From Paenibacillus sp. PastM-3 (GTDB lineage Bacteria > Bacillota > Bacilli > Paenibacillales > Paenibacillaceae): a stretch of 64,000 nucleotides of DNA. A program made the translations under genes and the position numbers. Below are positions 43,947 through 52,745 of this stretch, piece by piece (the stretch's first letter is position 1; every line of letters begins with the position of its first letter). The notes beneath the pieces were generated by a model. The model was not told the DNA's origin, did not search any database, and saw only the letters and a list, made by a program, of their open reading frames with translations. The stretch lies in NCBI RefSeq assembly GCF_029893965.1, contig NZ_JARXXP010000002.1, positions 248,001 through 312,000 of the forward strand, in the 5' to 3' direction.

Positions 43947-45635
43947 ATGGATTGGGAACTTGTATTTACGGTGCGGGACGCACTGAGAAGACCGCTGTTT
44001 GCAGATGCCGTGATCGTCGGAGGGAAAAACGGGCTGAACCGGGCAATCCGCTGGGTGCATGTACTGGAAAGCGCCAGCTTCGAGAGTCTGATCCACGGAG
44101 AGGAAATGATTCTGACAACAGGTATGGGAGCCAGCGCAGACATCGCGGCTTCCCTGGCCTTTTTGCAAAATCTGATTGATAAAAACGCCGCCTGTCTGTG
44201 CATCGAGCTCGGGGCTTACTTCAGCACGATTCCCCAGGAGATGATCGAGCTTGCGGGCCGCCATGATTTTCCGCTAATTGTATTCACCCGCACCGTACGC
44301 TTCGTAGACATTACGCTCGACCTGCACTCCCTCATCATCAACCGCCACCACAAGATGCTGCAGGAGCTAGAGAGTATCTCCCGTGAATTCCACCGCCTTA
44401 CCCTGACCTCCCAGGGAACGCTGAAGGTACTGCAGCTGTTATGCAAAAGCACCCGCACCCAAATTGTCTATATGCAGCTCCAAGGCAAGCCGTTGTTTTT
44501 CCCGGCGCTTCCGCCGGAGGAGCAGCTCCCGCTGCTTGGCTTCTTCGAATCGCTTGACGATGAGCTTGAGGGCATACAGCCCGATGCCGCACCCTGCATC
44601 CGTGAGTTCGGACACAGAAAGATCGCCTTGAAGCCGGTAGGGGCGCTCGACCAGACCTGGGCTTATATTATGATGATCAGCAATCATAAGCCGCAGGAAT
44701 TCGACTGTCTGCTGCTGGATTCAGCATCACTCTCGATTGCACAGGAGCTGCTGCGTACCCGTTATATGGAAGAACGCAAGCTGTTTTCGGAGAATCTGTG
44801 GGTCGATGAGCTGATCAGCGGACGTATCGAAGATGACAACCGGCTCAAGGGTCTGGTCGGCCCCGACTTTAATATGGTGAACGAGCTGAGCTACCGGGTC
44901 TGTCTGATTGAAATCGAGAATCCGCGTGATGTGAAATGGAACAGCTCGGAGAACGATTGGGAATCCATCACCTTCCACCTTTCGCTTATCATCAGGTCCC
45001 TCTTCGAGAAATACTCCCTGCGGCCTCTGATTACCCTGAAAAATAACCGGCTTACCGTAATTGCACTCGATATCCAGTCCAGACTTCCCGGCAAGCTGCG
45101 CCTGCAGCAGGCGCTGGATGCACTGCAGCACATCCGGGCCGATGAAAAGCTGAAGGACCTGCAGCTCGTCACCGGAGTCAGCAAGTCCCACAAAGGCCTG
45201 AAGCAGGCATATGCCGGTTATCAGGAAGCGGTACAATCCCTGTCGCTCTATTCTTGTTATCAGAAACCGGTACTGTTCTACGAAGAGCTGGGTGTGTTCC
45301 AGCTGCTCCTCAACCTGAATGACGGCAAGACACTGGAGAACTTCATCCGCAGCTATCTGGGACCGCTGATTGACCACGACCAGTCGAAGGGCAGCGAGCT
45401 GCTGCTGACACTGCGCGTGTTCCTCGATCATGACGGCTCCAAGCAAATCGCCGCCCGCAACCTGTTCATCGTCAGACAATCCCTTTACTACCGGCTGGAC
45501 AAAATCACCGAGCTGCTGGGCGAGGACTTCATGCTCCCCGAGAATCGCATCTCGATTCAGGTTGCCCTGCGCGCCTATCAGCTGCTGTATCCCGACAAGC
45601 TCACGCTCCCCAGCTCCCGTTCAGCACAGCTGTGA
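43947..45635 (+). CDS. PucR-family transcriptional regulator of pyrimidine catabolism
   Basis: 562-residue regulator. The N-terminal PucR domain begins FTVRDALRRPLFADAVIVGG, the middle is a CdaR/GGDEF-like domain, and the C-terminal helix-turn-helix reads SKQIAARNLFIVRQSLYYRL (about 500-520). The B. subtilis PucR controls purine catabolism; this one lies between two blocks of pyrimidine-catabolic genes and divergent from preT, so it probably controls them in response to substrate or intermediate. ATG after GAGGGGGAAAG. Its last 35 nt overlap the convergent aminotransferase gene. Confidence 0.9.
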   Translation: MDWELVFTVRDALRRPLFADAVIVGGKNGLNRAIRWVHVLESASFESLIHGEEMILTTGMGASADIAASLAFLQNLIDKNAACLCIELGAYFSTIPQEMIELAGRHDFPLIVFTRTVRFVDITLDLHSLIINRHHKMLQELESISREFHRLTLTSQGTLKVLQLLCKSTRTQIVYMQLQGKPLFFPALPPEEQLPLLGFFESLDDELEGIQPDAAPCIREFGHRKIALKPVGALDQTWAYIMMISNHKPQEFDCLLLDSASLSIAQELLRTRYMEERKLFSENLWVDELISGRIEDDNRLKGLVGPDFNMVNELSYRVCLIEIENPRDVKWNSSENDWESITFHLSLIIRSLFEKYSLRPLITLKNNRLTVIALDIQSRLPGKLRLQQALDALQHIRADEKLKDLQLVTGVSKSHKGLKQAYAGYQEAVQSLSLYSCYQKPVLFYEELGVFQLLLNLNDGKTLENFIRSYLGPLIDHDQSKGSELLLTLRVFLDHDGSKQIAARNLFIVRQSLYYRLDKITELLGEDFMLPENRISIQVALRAYQLLYPDKLTLPSSRSAQL

Positions 45636-46968
45636 GCGTATCAACAATGAACTGTATATCACTATCCGTAGACGAAAGCGGCGGCGCGAGTGTCAGCACA
45701 TTGTTGTAGCCCGCCACGGTGTCCCCGTTCTTGCCGATGATAAGCCCTTTAGCCTTACATTCGGCAATAATGCCTTTGACAGTATCCAGATCGGCAGGCT
45801 GCCGGGTAGCCTTGTCTGCCACCAGCTCGATGCCGATGATCAATCCGAAGCTGCGGATATCGCCAACCAGCTTGTGATCAAGCAGCCCGGACAGCCCGCT
45901 GTGCAGCCTCTGCCCCAGAATACCGGCACGTTCCACCAGCTGCTCCTGCTCCAGAATTTCCAGATTGCAGAGGGCCAGTGCACAGGCTGCCGGGTTGCCG
46001 CCGAAGGTATTCACATGACGGAAGTGGCCGTAGCCGTCGCTGTTATCCTTGAAAGCCTCATAAATATCCTTGCGCACCGCAGTTGCCGACAGCGGCAGAT
46101 AGGCGCTGGTCAGCCCTTTGGCCATGGTGACGATGTCCGGCTTGATCCCGAAGTTCTGATGGCCGAACTTTCGCCCGGAACGCCCGAAGCCGCAGATGAC
46201 CTCATCCATAATCAGCAGTACGCCATATTTCCGGCAGATTTCCTGCACCCGGTCCAGATAGACCTGCTCAGGCACAATGACGCCGCCGCCGGTAATGACG
46301 GGTTCCATGATTACAGCAGCAACCGTCTCTGCGCCCTCCCATACGATCTTATCCTCGATCGCCTGTGCACACTGCAGATTGAATGCCTCCACAGTCATGC
46401 CTGCAGGGCGGCGGTAGCTGTCCGGCGGCGCTACGTGCAGGAACCCCGCAGCCAGCGGCTCATACTTGTACTTGCGCTGCGCCTGGCCCGTGGCAGACAA
46501 AGCCCCGAGCGAGCTGCCGTGGTAGCCGCGGTAACGGGCGATGAATTTACTGCGGTAATGCTGGCCGGTCTGCTGATGGTACTGGCGGACGATCTTGAAG
46601 GCCGCCTCATTCGCTTCAGAGCCGCTGTTGGAGAAGAAGATCACGTAGTCACCTTCCAGCCACTCATTCAGCTTCTCGGCAAGCGCAACGGCCGGCATAT
46701 GGCTCTGGGTAAGCGGGAAATACGGCAGGCTGAGCAGCTGATTGTAGGCAGCGTCAGCCAATTCTTTTCGCCCGTACCCGACATTTACGCACCACAGCCC
46801 GGACATCCCGTCCAAGTATTTATTGCCGTCAATATCGGTAACCCACGACCCGCTGGCCGAAGCCGCGATCATCGGGGGGCTCTGTTCACTGTATGGTGTA
46901 ATGTTATGCCATAAATACCGCTGATCCTTCTTTATAGCCGCTTCGCTCTCTTTGCCCAGGCTCTGCAT
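45601..46968 (-). CDS. Class III aminotransferase (beta-alanine:pyruvate type)
   Basis: 455-residue PLP enzyme. SGSEANEAAFK, LLIMDEVICGFGR (Asp contacting PLP) and TMAKGLTSAYLP (Schiff-base Lys) identify the omega-aminotransferase group. In this context the expected reaction is beta-alanine (or 3-aminoisobutyrate) plus an oxo-acid to malonate (or methylmalonate) semialdehyde. It lies directly downstream of the semialdehyde dehydrogenase gene (37-bp gap) and overlaps pucR tail to tail by 35 nt. GABA or putrescine cannot be excluded as substrate from sequence alone. Confidence 0.92.
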   Translation of the reverse strand: MQSLGKESEAAIKKDQRYLWHNITPYSEQSPPMIAASASGSWVTDIDGNKYLDGMSGLWCVNVGYGRKELADAAYNQLLSLPYFPLTQSHMPAVALAEKLNEWLEGDYVIFFSNSGSEANEAAFKIVRQYHQQTGQHYRSKFIARYRGYHGSSLGALSATGQAQRKYKYEPLAAGFLHVAPPDSYRRPAGMTVEAFNLQCAQAIEDKIVWEGAETVAAVIMEPVITGGGVIVPEQVYLDRVQEICRKYGVLLIMDEVICGFGRSGRKFGHQNFGIKPDIVTMAKGLTSAYLPLSATAVRKDIYEAFKDNSDGYGHFRHVNTFGGNPAACALALCNLEILEQEQLVERAGILGQRLHSGLSGLLDHKLVGDIRSFGLIIGIELVADKATRQPADLDTVKGIIAECKAKGLIIGKNGDTVAGYNNVLTLAPPLSSTDSDIQFIVDTLTAVLNGSWGA

Positions 46969-47005
46969 GGCAAGTTCCCCTCTCCGAAATATGTTGTATA
47001 GAACA

Positions 47006-48469
47006 CTAATAACGTGCAGTAATCATCTTCTTGCGGGTGTAGAATTCAACACCGTCACGCCCGTTGGCATGCAGGTCACCATAGAAGGATTTCTTGTATC
47101 CGGAAAAAGGAAAAAACGCCATCGGTGCCGGCACACCAAGATTCACACCAAGCATCCCTGCTTCAATCTCTTCCCGGAACTCACGGACCGCGCGGGCACT
47201 GTCTGTATACAGACAGGCGCCGTTCGCGAACGATGAGCGGTTCGTAATCTCTATCGCTTCGGCAAGATCCTTAACGCGTACCACAGACAGCAGCGGAGCA
47301 AAAATCTCATCCTGCCAGATGGTCATTCCCGGCTGCACACGGTCAAAGATGGTCGGCCCCAGGAAATAGCCGGCACCTGCTGCTGCGCTATCCTTCCGGC
47401 CGTCGCGTACCAGCTCCGCCTGCTCTTCGATCCCCTTTTCAATGTACCGGATCGTCCGCTCCTTATTCGCCTCCCGGATAACCGGCCCGAGAAATACACC
47501 GTCCTCCCTGCCGTCCCCGATCTTCAGGCCGTCAGCAGCCTGAATCAGCCGGCCAACCAGCTCATCGGCGATAGCTTCATGCACAACTACAACCGAGCAG
47601 GCCATACAGCGCTCACCTGCCGAGCCGAAAGCAGCTGCGGTAATATTCTTTACGGCGTTGTCCAGATCGGCATCCGGCAGCACAATCGAGTGGTTTTTGG
47701 CACCGGCCAGCGCCTGCACACGTTTGCCGTGAGCTGTCCCCTGCTTATACACGTATTCCGCCACCGGCTGTGAGCCGACAAAGGAAATGGCCTTCACATC
47801 CTCATGCTCCAGCAGGCCGTTCACCACTTCATGCGCACCATGCACCACATTCAGCACACCCGGCGGAAACCCGGCTTCGCCGAATAGCTCCGCCAGCCGG
47901 TTGACCAGCAGCGGCGTACGCTCCGACGGCTTCAGCACAAAGGTATTGCCGCAGGCAACGGCCAGCGGAAACATCCAGCAGGGCACCATCATCGGGAAGT
48001 TAAACGGTGCAATTCCGCCGATTACGCCCAGGGGATAGCGGTACATGCCCGATTCAATCCCGGAAGCGATGTCCGGCAGCTGGCTGCCCATCATCAGTGT
48101 AGGAGCTCCCGAGGCGAATTCCACGCACTCAATGCCGCGCTGTACCTCACCCAGCGCCTCTTCTCGGCTCTTGCCGTTCTCCAGCGTAATCAGATCGGCC
48201 AGCTCATCCCGGTGCTGCACCAGCAGCTGCTGGTACTGGAAGAAATAGCGGGCTCTCCGCGGAACGGCAACCCTTTTCCATGAATGATAGGCAATTGCCG
48301 CCGCATGGACTGCAGCATCCACTTCCTCCCTGCTCGAGATCGGAACATAGGCGATCACCTCGCCGGTTGCCGGATTGAACACCTCCTCTTCCTGTCCGGA
48401 GGGTGAATCCACCCAGCTGCCGTTCACATAGTTTCTGATTTTCTCTGCCTGCCTCACTACCAGAGACAT
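47006..48469 (-). CDS. mmsA: CoA-acylating methylmalonate/malonate-semialdehyde dehydrogenase
   Basis: 487-residue aldehyde dehydrogenase of the MmsA/IolA subgroup, which forms acetyl-CoA or propionyl-CoA with loss of CO2. Catalytic Cys in GERCMACS, cofactor segment [11 protein letters not shown] and [11 protein letters not shown], all typical of MMSDH. It would finish the route from beta-alanine to acetyl-CoA after the aminotransferase. Preceded by a 13-bp hairpin that separates it from the transporter genes on the same strand. IolA of inositol catabolism is the closest alternative, but no iol genes are present. Confidence 0.93.
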   Translation of the reverse strand: MSLVVRQAEKIRNYVNGSWVDSPSGQEEEVFNPATGEVIAYVPISSREEVDAAVHAAAIAYHSWKRVAVPRRARYFFQYQQLLVQHRDELADLITLENGKSREEALGEVQRGIECVEFASGAPTLMMGSQLPDIASGIESGMYRYPLGVIGGIAPFNFPMMVPCWMFPLAVACGNTFVLKPSERTPLLVNRLAELFGEAGFPPGVLNVVHGAHEVVNGLLEHEDVKAISFVGSQPVAEYVYKQGTAHGKRVQALAGAKNHSIVLPDADLDNAVKNITAAAFGSAGERCMACSVVVVHEAIADELVGRLIQAADGLKIGDGREDGVFLGPVIREANKERTIRYIEKGIEEQAELVRDGRKDSAAAGAGYFLGPTIFDRVQPGMTIWQDEIFAPLLSVVRVKDLAEAIEITNRSSFANGACLYTDSARAVREFREEIEAGMLGVNLGVPAPMAFFPFSGYKKSFYGDLHANGRDGVEFYTRKKMITARY

Positions 48470-48508
48470 GATTCCTCACCTCTTTCTTGATCTGGGCTGC
48501 CGATGATA

Positions 48509-48539
48509 ACAGATGACCGCCTCACCGGCGGTCATCTGT
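48509..48539. terminator. Hairpin between binding protein gene and mmsA
   Basis: ACAGATGACCGCC and GGCGGTCATCTGT, 13-bp perfect arms, 5-nt loop. There is no T-run on the minus strand, so it may attenuate or stabilise rather than fully terminate within the operon. Confidence 0.6.
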
Positions 48540-48560
48540 GTGTTATTTATGGACGGAAAC

Positions 48561-49673
48561 TCACTCTGCTGTCATCTCGACAATCTCATTCGTATAGGCT
48601 TCATTCACATCGGCTGCTTCCTTGATTACTCCGAACTTGAGGGCAATATCCGCCGTCTGCTGGAATGCGGCAGCATCGGTATAGCCCAGCTTGGCAATAT
48701 CGAAGCCCTCCGGCTGAATCAGCTTGGCTACTTCTGTCATCATAGTCAGCTGATGCTCGCGGGTTGTACTGCCTTCCTCAGCCAGCTTCATTACGCTGTC
48801 CACAGCCGCTTCCGGATCGGCGATTGCATCCTTCCAGCCCTTGAGTGAAGCGCGGACGAACTTGGCTGCAGTCTCCTTATTATCCGCCAGCCATTCTTTA
48901 TTGGCGAAGAGGTTATCCTCAAGCATGGCTACCCCCTCATCGTTCATATCAATAACATTCAGATCTTCAGCCTTTACTCCCGATTCCAGCACAACCTGAT
49001 ATTCATTGTAGGTCATGGCTGAAGCAGCATCGATTTCACCGCCGAGGAACTGGTCCATGGTGAAGCCCTGCTTCGTAAAATTCAAATCCTTGTTGGAATC
49101 GAGCTTATACTTATCGAATAGCGCCAGCAGTTCAAACTCATTGCCGCCCATCCAGTTTCCGACCTTTTTACCCTTCAGATCAGCCGGACTGTTAATTCCA
49201 GCATCTTTCTTGGACACCAGGACCAGGCCGCTCTTTTGGAAAATCTGTGCGATCTGTACCAATGGCATTTCCTGCTCCTGGCTGGTCAGCAGGCTTGCCA
49301 CCCAATCCACCCCGATGTCTGCCGATCCGCCGGCCACCTGCTGCTCCGGTACAATGTCAGGCCCGCCGGGCAAAATTTCAACGTTCAGCCCTTCCTCGGC
49401 ATAATAACCCTTATCCTGTGCCAGAAAATAACCGGCGAACTGCGCCTGGGGCACCCATTTCAGCTGCAGCTTGACCGTAACCGGCTCTGCAGCAGGCTCT
49501 GCCGTTGCCGCTCCCGGTGAAGCGGAAGCCTCTGCAGCCGTATTCGCTTCAGCGACAGGTGCATTGGCATTGTTGTTTCCTCCGCAGCCGGCCAGCAGAG
49601 AGATGAGCATAATCATTGCCGCCAGTAATAGCCCGCCGTGCGATTTACCCTTTTTCCCGTTCTTCAAATGCAA
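48561..49673 (-). CDS. NMT1/THI5-type ABC transporter substrate-binding lipoprotein
   Basis: 370-residue lipoprotein: basic N-terminus, hydrophobic stretch and lipobox LLAGC with acylated Cys30, then an Asn/Ala-rich linker. The binding domain opens with VKLQLKWVPQAQFAGYFLAQDKGYY, the NMT1/THI5 signature, also found in ThiY (pyrimidine precursor of thiamine) and RibY. Given its neighbours, the ligand is probably a pyrimidine base or ring-opened product (inference). No thiamine riboswitch is visible upstream. Last transporter gene of the four-gene set. Confidence 0.9.
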   Translation of the reverse strand: MHLKNGKKGKSHGGLLLAAMIMLISLLAGCGGNNNANAPVAEANTAAEASASPGAATAEPAAEPVTVKLQLKWVPQAQFAGYFLAQDKGYYAEEGLNVEILPGGPDIVPEQQVAGGSADIGVDWVASLLTSQEQEMPLVQIAQIFQKSGLVLVSKKDAGINSPADLKGKKVGNWMGGNEFELLALFDKYKLDSNKDLNFTKQGFTMDQFLGGEIDAASAMTYNEYQVVLESGVKAEDLNVIDMNDEGVAMLEDNLFANKEWLADNKETAAKFVRASLKGWKDAIADPEAAVDSVMKLAEEGSTTREHQLTMMTEVAKLIQPEGFDIAKLGYTDAAAFQQTADIALKFGVIKEAADVNEAYTNEIVEMTAE

Positions 49674-49809
49674 CTCCCCCTACCATTTTGAGTTTGTAGT
49701 TCTTGCACAGCACAGTATGGTTGCCATCATGGTGCCTATATCCATACGGCCCGCGGTCAGGTTCTCTGTCTCCCCCGCGCAAGGTCCGGATGTAACGGGT
49801 AAAAAAAGG

Positions 49810-50709
49810 TCACGAACGCCGGGAGGGATGCCATCTGATAAATACCTTCTCCAGCCGTTCTACAATCAGATAAAACAACACTCCGGCGATGGCTGCAAGC
49901 ACAATACAGGACCAGCCGAGCGGCATCTTCGCCACCTTGATGGAGTTTGAGAGAAGATAACCAAGCCCTCTGGAGGAAAAGAAAAACTCGCCGACGATGG
50001 CTCCGATCATACTCGCGGTAGTATTGATCTTGAGAGCGGTAAATACGTACGGCAGACTGTTCTGAATCCGCAAATGACGGAATACCGCAGACTTGCCGGC
50101 AGCATAGGAATGCATCAGATCGAGCGCCAAGGGGTCGACTGCCGACATTCCTTTGTAGGCATTAATGGCCATCGCCGCCATTGTGGTTGCAGTAACGATA
50201 GCTGCCCGCGAGCCGATGCCGTCACCGAACCACAGATTCATAATCGGGGCCAGCGCCACAATCGGCACTGCATTGAGCGCCGCCACCAGAGTCAGGCTGC
50301 CGCCGCCCCAGCGCGGCCAGGCGGTTGCAGCCAGGGCAATCAGAAAGCCGCCGGCCGAGCCGATCAGCATGCCGGCTACTGCTTCGGTAAGGGTATAGCC
50401 GGTATAAGACAGCAGCAGGCTGTAATTCTCCCGCATGGCTTCCCAGATAGCGGAAGGCAGCGGAAGCTGATATTTCTTCAGGTCAAACAGCTTATGAAAC
50501 ATCTGAAGCTCCCAGAGGAGCAGGAAGATTACACCGGCTGCAAGCGGCAAAAGCACACCCGCATTAAGCCATCCGGGCAGGCGCCGTCTTCCCCTCTGCT
50601 TCTCCGGGCCTGATGAAACACTATTTATCGTTGTTATAAGAGATGAAGGCTGACCTTCGCTTCCAGATGCAGCGATATACGCAGGCTCCTGCACTGAATT
50701 GCTGCTCAT
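49810..50709 (-). CDS. ABC transporter permease (second)
   Basis: 299-residue inner-membrane permease of the SsuC/ThiX type. An N-terminal cytoplasmic extension of about 50 residues (rich in Ser, Gly and Arg) precedes six helices. The EAA loop reads SYAAGKSAVFRHLRIQNSLPY. The ATG overlaps the stop of the first permease gene (ATGA). Two different permeases imply a heterodimeric channel. Confidence 0.92.
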   Translation of the reverse strand: MSSNSVQEPAYIAASGSEGQPSSLITTINSVSSGPEKQRGRRRLPGWLNAGVLLPLAAGVIFLLLWELQMFHKLFDLKKYQLPLPSAIWEAMRENYSLLLSYTGYTLTEAVAGMLIGSAGGFLIALAATAWPRWGGGSLTLVAALNAVPIVALAPIMNLWFGDGIGSRAAIVTATTMAAMAINAYKGMSAVDPLALDLMHSYAAGKSAVFRHLRIQNSLPYVFTALKINTTASMIGAIVGEFFFSSRGLGYLLSNSIKVAKMPLGWSCIVLAAIAGVLFYLIVERLEKVFIRWHPSRRS

Positions 50710-51518
50710 GAGCGCTCTCCTCCCTTCGGCCGGAACTCAGGCTGCCACGGCGCAACCAGACGCTCGACAAGCGTCATCAGCCAGTAGCTGGCGATACCCA
50801 GCAGCGCCCCGACCAGAACCGTAGACCAGAACATGTACGTATGGGAAGGCCCATAATACAGATTCCGCAGCATAATGACCCCTATGCCATGCTGGGCCCC
50901 CATCAGTTCAACCAGTATGGCCCCGGTTACCGCGAGCGGAGCCGCGATTTTGAGGCCGCTGAACAGTCCCGGCAATGCAGCCGGAAGCTTCAGCTTCCAA
51001 TAGACTGCCCACGGCTTGGCTGCATAGGAGTGCATGAGCTCCACAGCGGGAAGATCAACGCTGCGCAGGCCGCGCAGCATGTTCAGGGCAACCGGAAAGA
51101 AAGTGATATACCCGGAGATGATAATCCGCGATACCTGCTCATCGCGTACAATCCCGTAGATAATCGGCGCGAGTCCAAGAATCGGAATCATCTGTGAAGC
51201 AACCGCGTACGGGAAGGCGAGCCGTTCAACTGTTCTGGACAGGCTCATCAGCACAGCGAGCAGCACTCCGGCGGCGGCCCCGATCAGGAAGCCTATACCG
51301 GCATTGCCGAAGGTTGCTCCGCCCTCCTTCAGCAATGTGCCGCTGTACTTCCACAAGGTTGCCGCCACCTCATGCACATAAGGCAGCTTGGATTGGGCAA
51401 GCGGGGTCTTCACCACATGGAGCAGCAACCAGGAGACGGCCTCCCAAACCGCCAGCAGACCGCAGATCCAGACGAGCAGCGGCAGATAACGGCTGCGGAG
51501 CAAGCTGTTCGCCTTCAT
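50706..51518 (-). CDS. ABC transporter permease (first)
   Basis: 270-residue permease with six helices and EAA loop SYAAKPWAVYWKLKLPAALP. It starts 2 nt after the ATPase stop and overlaps the second permease by 4 nt. Same import complex as the neighbouring ATPase and binding protein. Confidence 0.93.
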   Translation of the reverse strand: MKANSLLRSRYLPLLVWICGLLAVWEAVSWLLLHVVKTPLAQSKLPYVHEVAATLWKYSGTLLKEGGATFGNAGIGFLIGAAAGVLLAVLMSLSRTVERLAFPYAVASQMIPILGLAPIIYGIVRDEQVSRIIISGYITFFPVALNMLRGLRSVDLPAVELMHSYAAKPWAVYWKLKLPAALPGLFSGLKIAAPLAVTGAILVELMGAQHGIGVIMLRNLYYGPSHTYMFWSTVLVGALLGIASYWLMTLVERLVAPWQPEFRPKGGERS

Positions 51519-51520
51519 CG

Positions 51521-52303
51521 CTACACCCCTTCAAAACTGTCGCGGATACGGGCGATCAGTTCAAAAAACTGCGGGCTGTCCCGCATCTCCGCCGTACGCG
51601 GGCGCGGCAGCGGAATATCGACAACAGCCGATAACCGGCCCGGATGCGGGGATAACACGAACACTCTGTCCGAAAGGAAGATAGATTCAGGAATACTGTG
51701 GGTTACAAACACAATGGTGCTCTGCACCTTACTCCAGACGGAGAGCAGCTCCTCATTCAGGCGCTCGCGCGTGAATTCATCCAGTGCGGAGAACGGCTCA
51801 TCCATCAGCAGAATCTCCGGCTCCATCGAGAGCGCGCGGGCAATAGCCACACGCTGCTGCATTCCTCCACTGAGCTGCCACGGATACTTGTCGGCAAAGC
51901 CCCGCAGCCCGACAAGCTCCAGCAGTTCCAATGCTTTTTCCTCACGGGCCGCCTTCTTGACTCCCATCAGTTCAAGCGGAAGCGTAATGTTGTGCTTGAC
52001 CTTGCGCCAGTCATACAGCACCGGACTCTGAAAAACAATGCCGTACTTCTGGGCCAGCCTCGCTTCCTTGGCACTTTTTCCCGCTACCGTGACATTGCCC
52101 GCAGTCGGTGTCAGAAGATCTGCCATCAGTCTCAGCAGTGTTGTTTTGCCGCAGCCTGAGGGGCCCAGCAAAGAAACGAATTCGCCTTTGGCAATATTAA
52201 GGCTAACCTGATGCAGCGCCAGCACATCGGCACTCTCTGTCTGATAACGCATTTCGACGTTTTGCAGCTGTATCTCAGGAATCTTTGCCGCTACAAGTGA
52301 CAT
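51521..52303 (-). CDS. ABC transporter ATP-binding protein (SsuB/ThiZ type)
   Basis: 260-residue ATPase with Walker A GPSGCGKTT, Q-loop VFQS, signature LSGGMQQR, Walker B ILLMDEP and H-loop VTHS. First gene of the importer operon. The frame extends 18 codons upstream, but the ATG at 52303 with AGGGGGAACGG before it is preferred. The C-terminal PRPR segment is usual for nitrate/sulfonate/thiamine-precursor importer ATPases. Confidence 0.93.
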   Translation of the reverse strand: MSLVAAKIPEIQLQNVEMRYQTESADVLALHQVSLNIAKGEFVSLLGPSGCGKTTLLRLMADLLTPTAGNVTVAGKSAKEARLAQKYGIVFQSPVLYDWRKVKHNITLPLELMGVKKAAREEKALELLELVGLRGFADKYPWQLSGGMQQRVAIARALSMEPEILLMDEPFSALDEFTRERLNEELLSVWSKVQSTIVFVTHSIPESIFLSDRVFVLSPHPGRLSAVVDIPLPRPRTAEMRDSPQFFELIARIRDSFEGV

Positions 52304-52435
52304 ATCCCGTTCCCCCTTCATTCCTGATTCGGATATCAATGTTAAATAAAATAACATATAATTCGTTTTTTATAAATGATTAAAGATTCAATGTAGGATT
52401 AACTAACATCTTACACTCTGCTGTCCGGACACTCA

Positions 52436-52488
52436 CTAGACAAAAAGTAAAATAGCGCCTGTGAAATTCCGTCACTTTGTCTAGGCGC
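52436..52488. promoter_or_regulatory. TAGACA-type inverted repeat upstream of the importer operon
   Basis: CTAGACAAA (52436-52444) and TTTGTCTAG (52476-52484) form 9-bp perfect arms 31 bp apart; an overlapping pair GCGCCT (52455-52460) and AGGCGC (52483-52488) is interleaved. The TAGACA half-site matches the palindrome upstream of pucR. The 52304-52745 gap also holds a G7/C5 hairpin (52535-52554) and AACAGGCC-TC-GGCCTGTT (52681-52698) in the leader of the diguanylate cyclase gene; I see no gene in it. Confidence 0.5.
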
Positions 52489-52745
52489 GGGACCGGGATT
52501 GTTGAAGAATACGGCGGATGCCGATATACATAGAGGGGGGGATTTCACTCCCCCGCCAGGACACTGCGGACTAAGCGGGTAAGCCCGGAGGCCGAATGTT
52601 ATCCATAACAAACTGTGATACTATTTATGTATATCCTTGATCAAACAGGAGAAAATTCGCCGATGCGGAGCACTTATATTAACAGGCCTCGGCCTGTTTC
52701 AGCCGAACCGGCAATGGACGCCTGCCCTGTGAGGAGGCCGAAGCC

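Noticed and set aside
45430..46914. 494-codon plus-strand frame opposite the aminotransferase
   Set aside because: Long only because of GC-rich codon bias; the minus strand encodes a complete PLP enzyme.
49674..49809. Possible TPP riboswitch before the THI5-type binding protein
   Set aside because: The conserved TPP riboswitch core (CUGAGA) is not present on the minus strand.
52620..52745. Possible cyclic-di-GMP riboswitch in the leader of the diguanylate cyclase gene
   Set aside because: The leader has a short AACAGGCC hairpin but I could not place the conserved GEMM core or its tetraloop-receptor elements.
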